Source: JABDMH01 sp965222645
Lineage (GTDB): Bacteria > Bacteroidota > Bacteroidia > Chitinophagales > Saprospiraceae
Length of the DNA: 64,000 bases
Assembly: GCA_965222645.1 (NCBI GenBank)
Contig: OZ244968.1
Span: 4,526,001 to 4,590,000, forward strand
Reading direction: 5' to 3'
The translations under genes were made by a program, and so were the position numbers. Positions 17,881 to 27,181 of the stretch are shown here, in pieces (positions within the stretch are counted from its first letter, which is position 1; the number at the start of each line of letters is the position of its first letter). The notes under the pieces were generated by a model. The model was not told where the DNA came from. It searched no databases and saw only the letters and a list, made by a program, of their open reading frames with translations.

Positions 17881-19839
17881 ATGAGGCTCTCGATAATCAT
17901 CGTAAATTACAATGTAAAATACTTTGTAAAACAACTTATTGATTCAATATTTGCCAGTGACCTCAATGATCCATATGAGATCATCGTTGTTGACAATGCT
18001 TCCATTGACGGCTCCGTTCCATTTCTGAGGAGAGAATTTTCTTCGATAAATATTATAGCCAACAGTACCAACGAGGGCTTTTCGAGTGCCAATAATACGG
18101 GCATTAAAAAAAGCATTGGTGAGTTTGTTTTGTTGCTTAATCCGGATACAATACTACAGGAAGACACGCTGAGAAAATCCGTTGCCTATATGGAGACCCA
18201 TCCCAATACCGGGGCCCTGGGATGCCGTATGATAGATGGAGCAGGTGATTTTCTTCCGGAATCTAAAAGGGGATTTCCCACTCCGCGTGTGGCCCTCTTT
18301 AAGGCTCTTGGGTTGCATCATCTTTTTCCAAGATCCAAATTTTTTAATGAATACTACCTGGGATATCTGGCTGAGGGAGAAATCAATAGAGTTGATGTTC
18401 TTACCGGAGCATTTATGCTATTGCGAAGAAAGGTACTTGAAAAAACCGGTCTTCTCGATACAGATTTTTTTATGTATGGAGAGGATATAGATCTTTCCTA
18501 CAGGATAAAAAAATTGGGATATGACATTGTCTATTTTCCACTCACGACGATTATTCATTATAAAGGGGAGAGTACGAGAAAACAGTCCTTCCAGTACATA
18601 AAAAGGTTTTACGGTGCGATGCAAATATTTGCAGGTAAGCATTATCAGGGTCGTCAGGGATTATTGTTGAGATTGGTTTTGCAGCTCGGAATTATTCTGA
18701 AAGGCAGCTTGGAAATTGCGAAGAATTTTTTGACACGTTTTGGAGCAATTATTTTGGACTGGATTTCGATCGCAATTGCGCTGAAGGTATTCTCCCTCAT
18801 TTGGGCAAAGATTTATTTTGAGAATGCCAACTATTACGAGCACTCAAGCATCCATTACAATATATTTATTTATGCCAGTGTCTGGGTTTTAGTCCTCCTT
18901 CTGGTCGGCGCATATGATCAACTCTCAAATTTTAGAAGAGCGCTTCGGGGAGTGATTGTGGGTTGGCTCGTGATAGCCGTGCTTTACGGGTTTTTGGGTG
19001 TATCATTACGGCCGTCAAGATTCATGGTATTTACGGGAGTTCTAATTGTTGCTCCAGTGATCATGTTATTGAGATTTGCATATCATTGGTTTAAGTTCAA
19101 AGAGTTTCCATGGTCAAATTTTCAACAAAAGAGGTACGTTGTGGTGGGGACTCATCAACAAATGCTTGAGATTAAAAAATTTCTTTCCACACAGCAACAC
19201 ATGACATTGGTGGGATTTATTTCCGATGCTCAGTCAAAGGGGGATAATCAATTTTTGGGTTCACTCGATCAGCTCGATGAGATTGTGAGATTCCATTCGA
19301 TACAGGAGATTATTTTTTGCTCTACCTCTATACCGTCAGGTGCAATTATGAAATGGATGACAAAATTAGGACCAAAATTGAGTTTTAAGATTGCCACAGA
19401 AAGACCACAAGTGATAATTGGGAGCGACTCAAGAAATACTACGGGTGAGATCTACACAATTGATATAAAGTATTTGCTTGATGAGCCATTTGTGAAACGT
19501 AACAAGCGCTTTTTCGATATCATATGTGCAGGTATAGCCTTGATCTTGTCTCCCGTCTTGATTTTTTTCGTTAAGGATAGGTGGTCCCACTTGCAAAATC
19601 TCGTTTCTATTCTGTCAGGAAAGATGACATTTGTGTCCTATGGAAATGAAGCGGCAAATGATCTTTTTCCCGCATTACGCCCGGGAATCCTGGTCCCCAA
19701 TACGCGACTACTCCGGGAAGATGAGTCCCAGGCTCAGCTAGATGCGGACTATTTTTATGCGAGAGATTATTCTGTTTTGAAGGACTTATCTTTGGTGCTC
19801 AATAACATCATCAGGAATCTTGCCAGTGGAAGGGCTTAG
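17881..19839 (+). CDS. Family 2 glycosyltransferase fused to a sugar-transferase-like membrane region
   Basis: The 652-residue protein has a GT2 domain (about residues 1-270): SIIIVNYNVKYFVKQL at the start, VVDNASIDGS, LLLNPDT near 83-89, and GAFMLLRRKVLEKTGLLD with MYGEDIDLSYR near 190-205, the rhamnosyltransferase-like pattern. About five hydrophobic helices follow (270-400), then a Rossmann-like segment (KRYVVVGTHQQMLEI onward, 418-520) as in WbaP/WcaJ-type enzymes. The end has KRFFDIICAGIALILSPV near 541, GKMTFVSYGNEA near 580 and LRPGILVP near 599, which align with the ends of the bacterial sugar-transferase domain, but the catalytic middle is missing. The GT2 half is probably active and the rest a membrane anchor or scaffold. 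It overlaps the next gene by 20 bp. Confidence 0.75.
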   Translation: MRLSIIIVNYNVKYFVKQLIDSIFASDLNDPYEIIVVDNASIDGSVPFLRREFSSINIIANSTNEGFSSANNTGIKKSIGEFVLLLNPDTILQEDTLRKSVAYMETHPNTGALGCRMIDGAGDFLPESKRGFPTPRVALFKALGLHHLFPRSKFFNEYYLGYLAEGEINRVDVLTGAFMLLRRKVLEKTGLLDTDFFMYGEDIDLSYRIKKLGYDIVYFPLTTIIHYKGESTRKQSFQYIKRFYGAMQIFAGKHYQGRQGLLLRLVLQLGIILKGSLEIAKNFLTRFGAIILDWISIAIALKVFSLIWAKIYFENANYYEHSSIHYNIFIYASVWVLVLLLVGAYDQLSNFRRALRGVIVGWLVIAVLYGFLGVSLRPSRFMVFTGVLIVAPVIMLLRFAYHWFKFKEFPWSNFQQKRYVVVGTHQQMLEIKKFLSTQQHMTLVGFISDAQSKGDNQFLGSLDQLDEIVRFHSIQEIIFCSTSIPSGAIMKWMTKLGPKLSFKIATERPQVIIGSDSRNTTGEIYTIDIKYLLDEPFVKRNKRFFDIICAGIALILSPVLIFFVKDRWSHLQNLVSILSGKMTFVSYGNEAANDLFPALRPGILVPNTRLLREDESQAQLDADYFYARDYSVLKDLSLVLNNIIRNLASGRA

Positions 19840-21022
19840 TAATCGGATCAGAACAGCTGCAGAAGATCTTCAAGAGCAAATTGTTTCGTATAGGCGTCAT
19901 TTGCATCAATGGCCGGAGCTTTCTTTTCAAGAGGAAAAAACTGCTGCCTATATATCGGATATACTGAATAGTCTCGATGTAATACACGTCAGAAACATTG
20001 GTGGCCATGGAATCGTCGCTGTGATCAGGGGAGATCTGCCCGGTGACACGATCACGGCACTACGGGCAGATTTTGATGCGCTTCCCATTCAGGAGGAGAA
20101 TCAAACTTCGTATCGATCGCAGAACGACGGCGTAATGCATGCCTGTGGTCACGATGTCCACACCGCATCACTGCTGGGAGCCATCTCAATTATAATGGGC
20201 CTCAAGTCTGAATTTGGGGGTACAGTCAAATGTCTTTTCCAGCCAGCGGAAGAGCGCTTGCCAGGTGGGGCCTCATTGATGATTCGGGATGGTGCACTTG
20301 AGAATCCCACACCTGCTTCTATTTTTGGCCAGCATGTACATCCACCACTTGGAGTAGGGAAGGTGGGTGTCAAGGGGGGAATGTACATGGCGTCCGCAGA
20401 TGAGCTTTTTCTGACTGTGAAGGGAAAAGGCGGGCATGCAGCCTTGCCCCAGGATATCGTAGATCCCGTGCTGATCACAGCAAATATCCTGGTGACACTT
20501 CAGCAGATCATAAGCAGGAAGGCTAACCCCACAACACCCTCTGTGCTCTCCTTCGGCAAAATCCAGTCTGATGGCGGTGCTACAAATGTTATTCCATCGT
20601 CGGTTAATGTCCAGGGGACCTTCCGGACCATGGACGAGGAATGGAGATCGCAGGCACATCATCATATCAGGCAGGTATGTACGTCAGTCGCAGAGGCCGG
20701 TGGTGGCATATGTGATCTCGAGATCAGAAAGGGATATCCATTCCTGACGAATGATGAAAACCTCACACATCGATTTCGGCAATATGCAATTGATTTTTTA
20801 GGTGAAGACAATGTTGTAGACCTTCCTGTGCGTATGACCGCAGAGGATTTTGCCTATTACAGTCAGGAGATGCCGGCCTGTTTCTATCGCCTTGGTACGG
20901 GTAATGTAGATAAGGGAATTACGTCACCGATTCACACACCCACTTTTGATGTCGATGAAGACTGTCTTGTGGTGGGGATGGGACTGCTGGCCTACACTGC
21001 ACTTTCAGAATTGAGACGATGA
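19820..21022 (+). CDS. M20 family metallo-amidohydrolase
   Basis: This is an N-acyl-amino-acid or hippurate-type amidohydrolase of the M20D family, a cytoplasmic dinuclear metal enzyme. The 400-residue product has RRHLHQWPELSFQE near residue 25, the metal motif HACGHDVHTASLLG (Cys109, His111), the PAEE catalytic/ligand segment near 145, GQHVHPPLGVGKVG, the dimerisation domain with GKGGHAALPQDIVDP and the late motif MTAEDFAYYSQEMPACFYRLG. No ATG is available. TTG at 19820 or GTG two codons later fits the conserved N-terminus, and both lie inside the end of the glycosyltransferase gene, so translation is likely coupled. The substrate cannot be read from the sequence. Confidence 0.88.
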   Translation: MPVEGLSNRIRTAAEDLQEQIVSYRRHLHQWPELSFQEEKTAAYISDILNSLDVIHVRNIGGHGIVAVIRGDLPGDTITALRADFDALPIQEENQTSYRSQNDGVMHACGHDVHTASLLGAISIIMGLKSEFGGTVKCLFQPAEERLPGGASLMIRDGALENPTPASIFGQHVHPPLGVGKVGVKGGMYMASADELFLTVKGKGGHAALPQDIVDPVLITANILVTLQQIISRKANPTTPSVLSFGKIQSDGGATNVIPSSVNVQGTFRTMDEEWRSQAHHHIRQVCTSVAEAGGGICDLEIRKGYPFLTNDENLTHRFRQYAIDFLGEDNVVDLPVRMTAEDFAYYSQEMPACFYRLGTGNVDKGITSPIHTPTFDVDEDCLVVGMGLLAYTALSELRR

Positions 21023-21891
21023 TCTCAAATTGGTACAATTATGGGACTTTCCCGGCTTACGGTACGGATTACGATTAAAAATATTTGATTTTTTTTTCGG
21101 CGTGACTTTTTGGTGGAATAGGGGATCAGAGGGGTAGTTTGGGATCAGATTTCATTCAGTTTATATCTAATTGATTTCACATATACGTTGAATCATGAAT
21201 TCCTAATCGGATTGTTATCATTTCCATACAGATGCTTTGTAATAATTATGTTATTATTTCCTCTTAGTAATACCTGTCATTTTGATATCGAAGTCCATCT
21301 TGATAAGACATTATCGATTATTTCCATGTGACATTTAGCGCTATTCACTTTGTCAAAGAATATGTGTGGTAGGATTTTTGCCGCGTCTTAGAGGTGAAGA
21401 TGTCGTAAAAAACCAAACTTCTTCCACGGGGAAAAAAGATGAAAAATTTCCCACCATAATTCGACCATCCAGGAGGACATGTATCGTCCAAAAAATTTGA
21501 CTCTATACTATTGATAACAATGCCTTTCGAATGATTAATTCATACCGATTGTGCTAAAGATATTTTTGATCGGGATAACTATGGTTTAAAAGAGAGAAAG
21601 GCCGCTTAAAGAAGTGGCCTTTGCCTTTTTCCTCCTCTTATCCTTCCCTGCACCCTCCGCTTAAGCAACACACATCAATCCGGCTGTATGTAAAAGACTT
21701 GTACGAAGTACGAACAACACCTTATTGATATCAAGTACAACTGTAAGTATCTGATTATTAGTATATTATATATATGTGCTTAAATATTTGTTGTAAATGT
21801 GAGTGAATGATTGGAAAATTGAACACATTTCACTTATTTTACACATGCAAATATTATTTAATTTGTAAATAACTATAAAACAATAAGTTCT
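21023..21891. other. Gene-free stretch, 869 bp
   Basis: The stretch is A+T-rich and has no convincing protein frame on either strand. It holds one strong terminator hairpin near its middle-right. I saw no tRNA, tmRNA or riboswitch signature. It may hold the 3' end of a non-coding transcript plus the leader of the response regulator gene. Confidence 0.6.
21597..21630 (+). terminator. Intrinsic terminator with no gene in front
   Basis: AAAGGCCGCTT (21597-21607) pairs over 11 positions with AAGTGGCCTTT (21612-21622), one pair being G-U, with an AAAG loop and then GCCTTTTTCC. It sits 575 bp after the amidohydrolase stop, too far for an ordinary 3' end. The stem also pairs on the other strand, but the T-tract is on the plus side. 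Confidence 0.75.
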
Positions 21892-23172
21892 ATGGCTAAG
21901 ATCTTGATAGTTGACGACGAAGCGTCGATTAGACGTACCCTGCGCGATATTCTGGAATATGAGAAATACGAGGTTGACGAGACGAAAGATGGGATGGAAT
22001 GTCTGGTTAAGCTGAAGAAAGAAAAGTATGATGTCATTATTATGGACATCAAGATGCCCAAGATGGATGGTATTGAGGCTTTGGAGCGTATCCAAATGAT
22101 AGCCGCTGACACCCCGGTGATTATGATCAGTGGTCACGCCAATATTGACTCGGCTGTTGAAGCCGTGAAAAAAGGTGCCTTTGACTTTATTTCCAAGCCA
22201 CCGGATCTAAATAGGATGTTGATCACGATCCGGAATGCCATGGACAAATCGTCCTTGGTGACGGAGAAGAAAGTGCTGCAACGCAGAGTGGCCAAGGCTA
22301 AGACACAAGAAATAATTGGAGATTCTGAGGCGATAATGAAGATAAAAAAGACCATAGATCGCGTAGCCCCAACTGAAGCTCGCGTCCTTGTGACCGGTAA
22401 GAACGGGACCGGCAAGGAGCTCGTAGCGAGATGGATCCATGCGAAGAGCCCGAGGTGTCAGCATCCAATTATCGAGGTCAATTGTGCTGCCATACCTTCC
22501 GAATTGATAGAAAGTGAGTTATTCGGACACGAGAAGGGCGCCTTTACCTCCGCTGTCAAACAGAGGATAGGTAAGTTTGAGCAGGCCAATGGTGGCACCC
22601 TGTTTTTAGACGAAATCGGTGATATGAGTCTTTCAGCTCAGGCCAAAGTATTACGTGCCCTTCAGGAAAACAGGATCACCCGGGTGGGAGGTGAAAAATC
22701 GATTGCTGTCAATGTACGCGTCATCGCTGCTACGAATAAAGATCTGAGAAATGAAATCTCAAGAGGAAAATTCCGGGAGGACCTATACCACAGGCTTGCA
22801 GTCATCATTGTAAACGTACCTACCCTCAACGAACGCAAGGGAGATATCCCTTTGCTGGTTGACCATTTTAATGAAATGATCTGTCAGGAATACGGAATAG
22901 CCAAAAAGAAATTTCACAAAGATGCCCTTACCACTTTGCAAGAGGTGGATTGGAGTGGAAATATCAGGGAGCTGCGCAACGTGGTGGAAAGACTGATCAT
23001 ACTCAGCGCTGACACTGTTGTGCGAATGGATGTGCTAAACTACGTTGTGCCCAGCAGCAGGGGCAATGGCCAGGTGCCGTTTCCCAATATTTTTGAAAAA
23101 TTTGAGAACGCTGATGAACTTACGGAGTTTATCAACGAGGCCTATTCCAAGTACAAGTCGGAGGCACTTTAG
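21892..23172 (+). CDS. NtrC-family response regulator without a DNA-binding domain
   Basis: The 426-residue protein has a receiver domain (1-120; acidic pocket VDDE, phosphoacceptor Asp52, Ser80, Lys102) and a sigma-54 AAA+ domain (about 140-375) with Walker A GKNGTGKE (169-176), GAFTSA (216-221) in place of GAFTGA, Walker B LFLDEIGD and the VDWSGNIRELRNVVERL block. The usual C-terminal Fis helix-turn-helix is absent: the protein ends about 45 residues after the AAA+ domain, with an acidic helix (ENADELTEFINEAYSKY). I found no continuation in other frames. Such proteins activate sigma-54 RNA polymerase; without the DNA-binding part it may act from solution or through partners. No histidine kinase is nearby. 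Expression leads from an 870-bp upstream gap. Confidence 0.88.
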   Translation: MAKILIVDDEASIRRTLRDILEYEKYEVDETKDGMECLVKLKKEKYDVIIMDIKMPKMDGIEALERIQMIAADTPVIMISGHANIDSAVEAVKKGAFDFISKPPDLNRMLITIRNAMDKSSLVTEKKVLQRRVAKAKTQEIIGDSEAIMKIKKTIDRVAPTEARVLVTGKNGTGKELVARWIHAKSPRCQHPIIEVNCAAIPSELIESELFGHEKGAFTSAVKQRIGKFEQANGGTLFLDEIGDMSLSAQAKVLRALQENRITRVGGEKSIAVNVRVIAATNKDLRNEISRGKFREDLYHRLAVIIVNVPTLNERKGDIPLLVDHFNEMICQEYGIAKKKFHKDALTTLQEVDWSGNIRELRNVVERLIILSADTVVRMDVLNYVVPSSRGNGQVPFPNIFEKFENADELTEFINEAYSKYKSEAL

Positions 23173-23286
23173 ATAAGACCCGCACAAACTGCGTCAGATA
23201 GTTTTCCATTTGTCGATCTACAAGCACCAGGCACCTGTCCGTGATCTACTCTTATATGGCACATTATTGGCATATGATCCTGTGAT

Positions 23287-23994
23287 ATGACGAATCGACG
23301 CAACATGAAGGAGTGGACCCCGATCAAGGGTGAAAATGCCTGGACAATGTTTAAAGTAGTTTCAGAACTCGTGGAGGGTTTCGAACGCCTTAACAAAATC
23401 GGGCCCTGTGTGAGCATTTTTGGATCCGCACGCACCAAACCCAATCACAAGTATTATCAATTGGCAGTCCAGATTGCCAAACAACTGATCGATGAAGGTT
23501 ATGGAATCATCACGGGGGGAGGCCCGGGTATCATGGAAGCTGGAAACAAGGGCGCTGCTGAACAAGGTGGCACCTCAGTAGGCATCAATATCGACCTGCC
23601 AATGGAGCAGGGTTACAACGCTTTTATCGATCAGGATAAGGTGCTCAATCATCGCTACTTTTTCGTGAGGAAAGTTATGTTTGTCAAATATGCTCAAGCA
23701 TTCGTCGTCTTGCCGGGCGGTTTCGGGACATTGGATGAACTCTTCGAAGTGCTCACCCTTATCCAAACAAAAAAAATTACACCGGTTCCAGTCATTTTAG
23801 TTGGTTCGGAGTTTTGGACAGGGTTAGAAGCGTGGATTGTTGAGACGATGCTTGGTAAAGAAAAGAACATTAGTCCCGTGGATTTGGATTTATTTAAGAT
23901 GACGGATGATCCGGATGAAGTGATTTATCAAATCAATGACTACTACAGTGACTCCAAGAAGGGAGTGCTGGGGCCAAATTATAAATTGGAGTAG
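23287..23994 (+). CDS. LOG/TIGR00730 family nucleoside 5'-monophosphate phosphoribohydrolase
   Basis: Proteins of this family cleave the N-glycosidic bond of nucleoside monophosphates, including cytokinin riboside phosphates; in bacteria the housekeeping substrate is often AMP or unknown. The 235-residue product has a Rossmann-type fold with ITGGGPGIMEAGNKGA (75-90) and the catalytic PGGFGTLDELFE motif (143-154), with Arg127-Lys129 near VRKVMF. The length fits the longer bacterial subgroup. It stands 114 bp after the response regulator and may be its own unit. The label lysine decarboxylase, often given to this family, is wrong. Confidence 0.88.
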   Translation: MTNRRNMKEWTPIKGENAWTMFKVVSELVEGFERLNKIGPCVSIFGSARTKPNHKYYQLAVQIAKQLIDEGYGIITGGGPGIMEAGNKGAAEQGGTSVGINIDLPMEQGYNAFIDQDKVLNHRYFFVRKVMFVKYAQAFVVLPGGFGTLDELFEVLTLIQTKKITPVPVILVGSEFWTGLEAWIVETMLGKEKNISPVDLDLFKMTDDPDEVIYQINDYYSDSKKGVLGPNYKLE

Positions 23995-24119
23995 GGAAAT
24001 ACTCGATTAATCCATCCGATTCTGATCCTAAAAAATAAATCCTGCTGGGGATACCGGCTGTACTGGTAGTAGATGGTGGCGCATATGGGTAGGGCTGATG
24101 GGAAGATTCGAAGCGACAT
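23979..24119 (-). pseudogene. Decayed copy of the 3' end of the adjacent porin gene
   Basis: Read on the minus strand this region gives LRIF...LPICATIYYQYSRYPQQDLFFRIRIGWI, matching FRVF...LQPISDTIYYQNSRYPQQDLFFRLGVGWI at the end of the intact porin just downstream. At the DNA level 24027-24078 and 24409-24460 agree at 45 of 52 positions. The fragment lacks about four residues, has a stop directly upstream in the same frame, and has lost the original stop so that it reads into the end of the LOG-family gene. It is a relic of a tandem duplication or of a second porin whose main part is gone. Confidence 0.75.
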
Positions 24120-24378
24120 TTATCACGGTTTGGAGGCCTGACTCCATTGATGTGCCAATTGTGTCCCGCTGGGTCAGATCTCGAAAATTTTCACAAGAAA
24201 TAGTATGCAATCCTATTGATGTGGGTATTTTATCTTTTGTGGCGAAAACGGGTATACGTAAAAACAATATTGAGTCCTATATAGATTGTATTCCGATCTG
24301 TATTTCAATAGATTTTGCTTGCCAAACATTGCAACAGTCAAAAAAGAGACGACAATTGTAACTCGCCAACAAGTAAAC
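23995..24378. other. Intergenic stretch with porin relic
   Basis: Apart from the relic at its left end I see no gene. The part at 24130-24378 has no clear match to the porin at the protein level and no terminator. Confidence 0.5.
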
Positions 24379-26313
24379 TCAATTAATAAAGATCCAACCC
24401 ACTCCCAGCCTAAAAAATAAATCCTGTTGAGGATACCTGCTGTTTTGGTAATAAATGGTGTCACTTATCGGTTGTAAAATGTTATGCAACTTGGCAAACA
24501 CCCGAAAGTATCTGACTCGCCCCGAGACCCTAAAATCTAATGCCGGATAGAGCGGAATTTCGATGCGATCTTCAACTCCAAAGTTACCAATCATTGGAAA
24601 ATAGGTAGAGCCGTCATAGCTGTCATTAAGACGCAAATCAAATCCCGATTGAAAATCCAGTACTTTCTTAAACAATAAACCGGAAAAACTGAGACTTTGC
24701 TCCAGATACCAGCCTGGTACCTGAAACACATTTTGATTCCCTGTCGTCTGAAAAACTAATTTGCTTTCCGCACTTAAGATCCCAAGATCAAATCGTTTGT
24801 AAACTTTTAAATATTGGAGCGATACTACATTCTCAATCTGATTAGGGATAGAATTGCTATCGAAATAAATGGGATTATCCATCAGTACCTGACCTACCGT
24901 CACACTAAGCTTTGCTGCAGAAATAGAATAGGTGCCCCTCAGGTGGTTTACAAAAATGTTTTTGTGTGAATGTTCCCATCCTAATATTTGACTTATGTAT
25001 ACCCTGTCCTGAATCAAAGATGGCGGACGTTGATTCAAATCGATTTGACCAATCAGTGTCCCGGCCTTTCCCAGGTTTGTATTTATCCTGCCACTAAGAA
25101 GGAAACTCGCATTTTCCCTGTTTACGTTCAGTTCTCCCAATGCACCTACTGCAAGTGTACTGCCCAAATTCCATTGTGCGGTACCATATGCCTTCCATTC
25201 CGTGATTTTGTCAGTAAATGGCTCCTGAATTATTTTATTTATAATATTTCGCAACCCAACTGTGATCTGTTTGCTTTGTGCATTCCCGACTTTGAGTGAA
25301 AAATCATTAATAATTCTTCGATTGGCAATATAATGTCTTGTTCCCCTCAGGTCGGTGAGGAGCTCCCCGTAGTATATGGCAGATTCCTCGTCCAGATCCG
25401 TGTCGGAAAATCGATATTTGCGATGATCTGATCTGACCGAATATTGGGCTACAAGTCCTGTCGCCGAGCTTGTACTGTCTTTCCCAGCCAATTTATAAAA
25501 GGTATTGAGCTGAAGGGATTTATACTGATCTCGTGTTTTGGCGGCATTCAGGTAGATTGGAATATCGGTTCGCTCGCTGCCATATTCTGCTGCAAATAAA
25601 GTATCGGTTGTGATACCTCCGTTATTTTGCTGCTCGAAAATATTGCTGTAATGGGTGCCAAAAATCAATAGTCTTTTGTTTTTGCTTTGATATCCCAACC
25701 CTACACCCAAATTTGTATTTCTACCCAACTGCCTTAAATAGAGACCACTGTTATTATAGCGATTGTAATCTATCGAAACCTGGACGTTATCTTTAAAATT
25801 CCTCGAAAATCTTGCTCGAAACAGGCCGTCTTCCTGAGTTTGTCCCTTTGTGTAAAAGACATCGGTAAGGGCCTTTTTCATCTTGTAAAATCGAAAATTA
25901 TGATCGTCGATTAAGTACGGATTGTACCCATTTAATCCCAGATTAAATCCTGTATATTGATGCGGCACTGGAATAAGTCTTCGAGCAGGCGATCCCGGAT
26001 ATCCCAGATTTAAGTAAGTCGATTTCTGAATTTCTGATAGATCAAACTCATGGAAATGGCGAATTAAGGTATCATCGTAATAGCGAAGAATTTCCGGAGT
26101 ATTTTGATAATAGTATTGTACATCAAGGGTATCATTTTCAAAAGCATCATCACTAAACTCACCGGCTGTTTCTCCACTATTGCCAAATCCCCCGGCTCGT
26201 CCCCGCTGAGCAAATAGTGAGCCGGCTATCCAAAAAAATATAGCGAGAAAAATAGATATTCTTGCCATAAAGAGGAAATATCGATGATGGGTCAACATAA
26301 TAAGATACTCCAA
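24379..26313 (-). CDS. Putative outer-membrane porin of the Bacteroidota porin_10 type
   Basis: The 644-residue product has a signal peptide (Met16 gives the best one, ending at SLFAQ), a Gly/acidic linker and then long runs of alternating hydrophobic strands typical of a large beta-barrel. Strong family cues are TIYYQNSRYPQQDLFF near the C-terminus and KTRDQYKSLQLNTFYKLAG in the middle, as in proteins annotated as putative porin in Bacteroidota. The substrate is unknown. It follows fabI by 24 bp on the same strand and may be the last gene of the recN-fabI run. A decayed copy of its 3' end lies 380 bp further on. Confidence 0.8.
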   Translation of the reverse strand: MEYLIMLTHHRYFLFMARISIFLAIFFWIAGSLFAQRGRAGGFGNSGETAGEFSDDAFENDTLDVQYYYQNTPEILRYYDDTLIRHFHEFDLSEIQKSTYLNLGYPGSPARRLIPVPHQYTGFNLGLNGYNPYLIDDHNFRFYKMKKALTDVFYTKGQTQEDGLFRARFSRNFKDNVQVSIDYNRYNNSGLYLRQLGRNTNLGVGLGYQSKNKRLLIFGTHYSNIFEQQNNGGITTDTLFAAEYGSERTDIPIYLNAAKTRDQYKSLQLNTFYKLAGKDSTSSATGLVAQYSVRSDHRKYRFSDTDLDEESAIYYGELLTDLRGTRHYIANRRIINDFSLKVGNAQSKQITVGLRNIINKIIQEPFTDKITEWKAYGTAQWNLGSTLAVGALGELNVNRENASFLLSGRINTNLGKAGTLIGQIDLNQRPPSLIQDRVYISQILGWEHSHKNIFVNHLRGTYSISAAKLSVTVGQVLMDNPIYFDSNSIPNQIENVVSLQYLKVYKRFDLGILSAESKLVFQTTGNQNVFQVPGWYLEQSLSFSGLLFKKVLDFQSGFDLRLNDSYDGSTYFPMIGNFGVEDRIEIPLYPALDFRVSGRVRYFRVFAKLHNILQPISDTIYYQNSRYPQQDLFFRLGVGWIFIN

Positions 26314-26337
26314 CGTGCAAAGAACAACTTGTGGTAT

Positions 26338-27144
26338 TTACTGACCTTCGAACACAGCGGGATTGATTCCCATTGAGGAGAATCCTCCGTCATGAAAAAG
26401 ATTTTGCATCGTAATCATTCGTGAGTAATCTGAAAACATCATGACGCAATAGTCGGCGCAGCTCGAGGCCGACGCATTGCCCAATGGTGACATTTTATCT
26501 GCATATTCAAAAAATTGATCAAAGCCCTTTACCCCTGATCCGGCGGTTGTTCTGGTAGGACTCTGAGAGATCGTATTTACCCTCACTTTCTTCTTTACGC
26601 CAAAATGATATCCAAAACTACGTGCAAACGATTCCAGTAGTGCTTTAGATTCAGCCATTTCGCTGTAGTCCGGAAATACTCTTTGGGCAGCAATATAACT
26701 GAGAGCAAGGATAGATCCTCCTTCAGCAACAGCATCAATATCCATAGCGACCTGCATCATTTTGTGGAAAGAAATCGCAGATATGTCAAATGTTTTTTGC
26801 ATCCATTCGTATTTGAGACCGGTGTACGGTCGACCCTTCCTCACATTTAGTGACATGCCGATGGAATGTAAAATAAAGTCCACTTTACCATCGAGCACTT
26901 CGACGCTTTTCTGGAAGAGATTCGTAAGATCTTCAACGCTGGTGGCATCTGCAGGAATAACTTCTGCATTTAATTTTTCACCCAGTTTCTGTATTGCTCC
27001 CATGCGCAGAGCTACTGGAGCATTGGTCAGGGTGATTTTCGCGCCCTCCTCCACACATTTTTCAGAAACCTTCCAGGCGATGGAATTTTCGTCTAACGCC
27101 CCAAATATGATTCCCTTTTTTCCTTCCAATAGTGACTTTGACAT
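26338..27144 (-). CDS. fabI: Enoyl-[acyl-carrier-protein] reductase FabI
   Basis: FabI reduces the double bond of enoyl-ACP with NAD(P)H, the last step of each fatty acid elongation round, and is the target of triclosan. The 268-residue SDR protein has the glycine-rich start KKGIIFGALDENSIAWK, the SIGMSLN segment, and the catalytic set Tyr150, Tyr160 and Lys167 (YSEMAESK), with spacing like E. coli FabI. The C-terminal MQNLFHDGGFSSMG resembles the IYVDGG block. It sits between a small protein gene and the porin on the same strand. Confidence 0.94.
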   Translation of the reverse strand: MSKSLLEGKKGIIFGALDENSIAWKVSEKCVEEGAKITLTNAPVALRMGAIQKLGEKLNAEVIPADATSVEDLTNLFQKSVEVLDGKVDFILHSIGMSLNVRKGRPYTGLKYEWMQKTFDISAISFHKMMQVAMDIDAVAEGGSILALSYIAAQRVFPDYSEMAESKALLESFARSFGYHFGVKKKVRVNTISQSPTRTTAGSGVKGFDQFFEYADKMSPLGNASASSCADYCVMMFSDYSRMITMQNLFHDGGFSSMGINPAVFEGQ

Positions 27145-27181
27145 TTATTTCTTCTATTGTTAAAAATGAACAAACGTTTAG

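Noticed and set aside
21561..21630. Short small-RNA gene of about 57 nt from the TATTTTTG box to the terminator
   Set aside because: There is no -33 element, and the transcript would be little more than the hairpin; kept only as part of the wider orphan-terminator finding.
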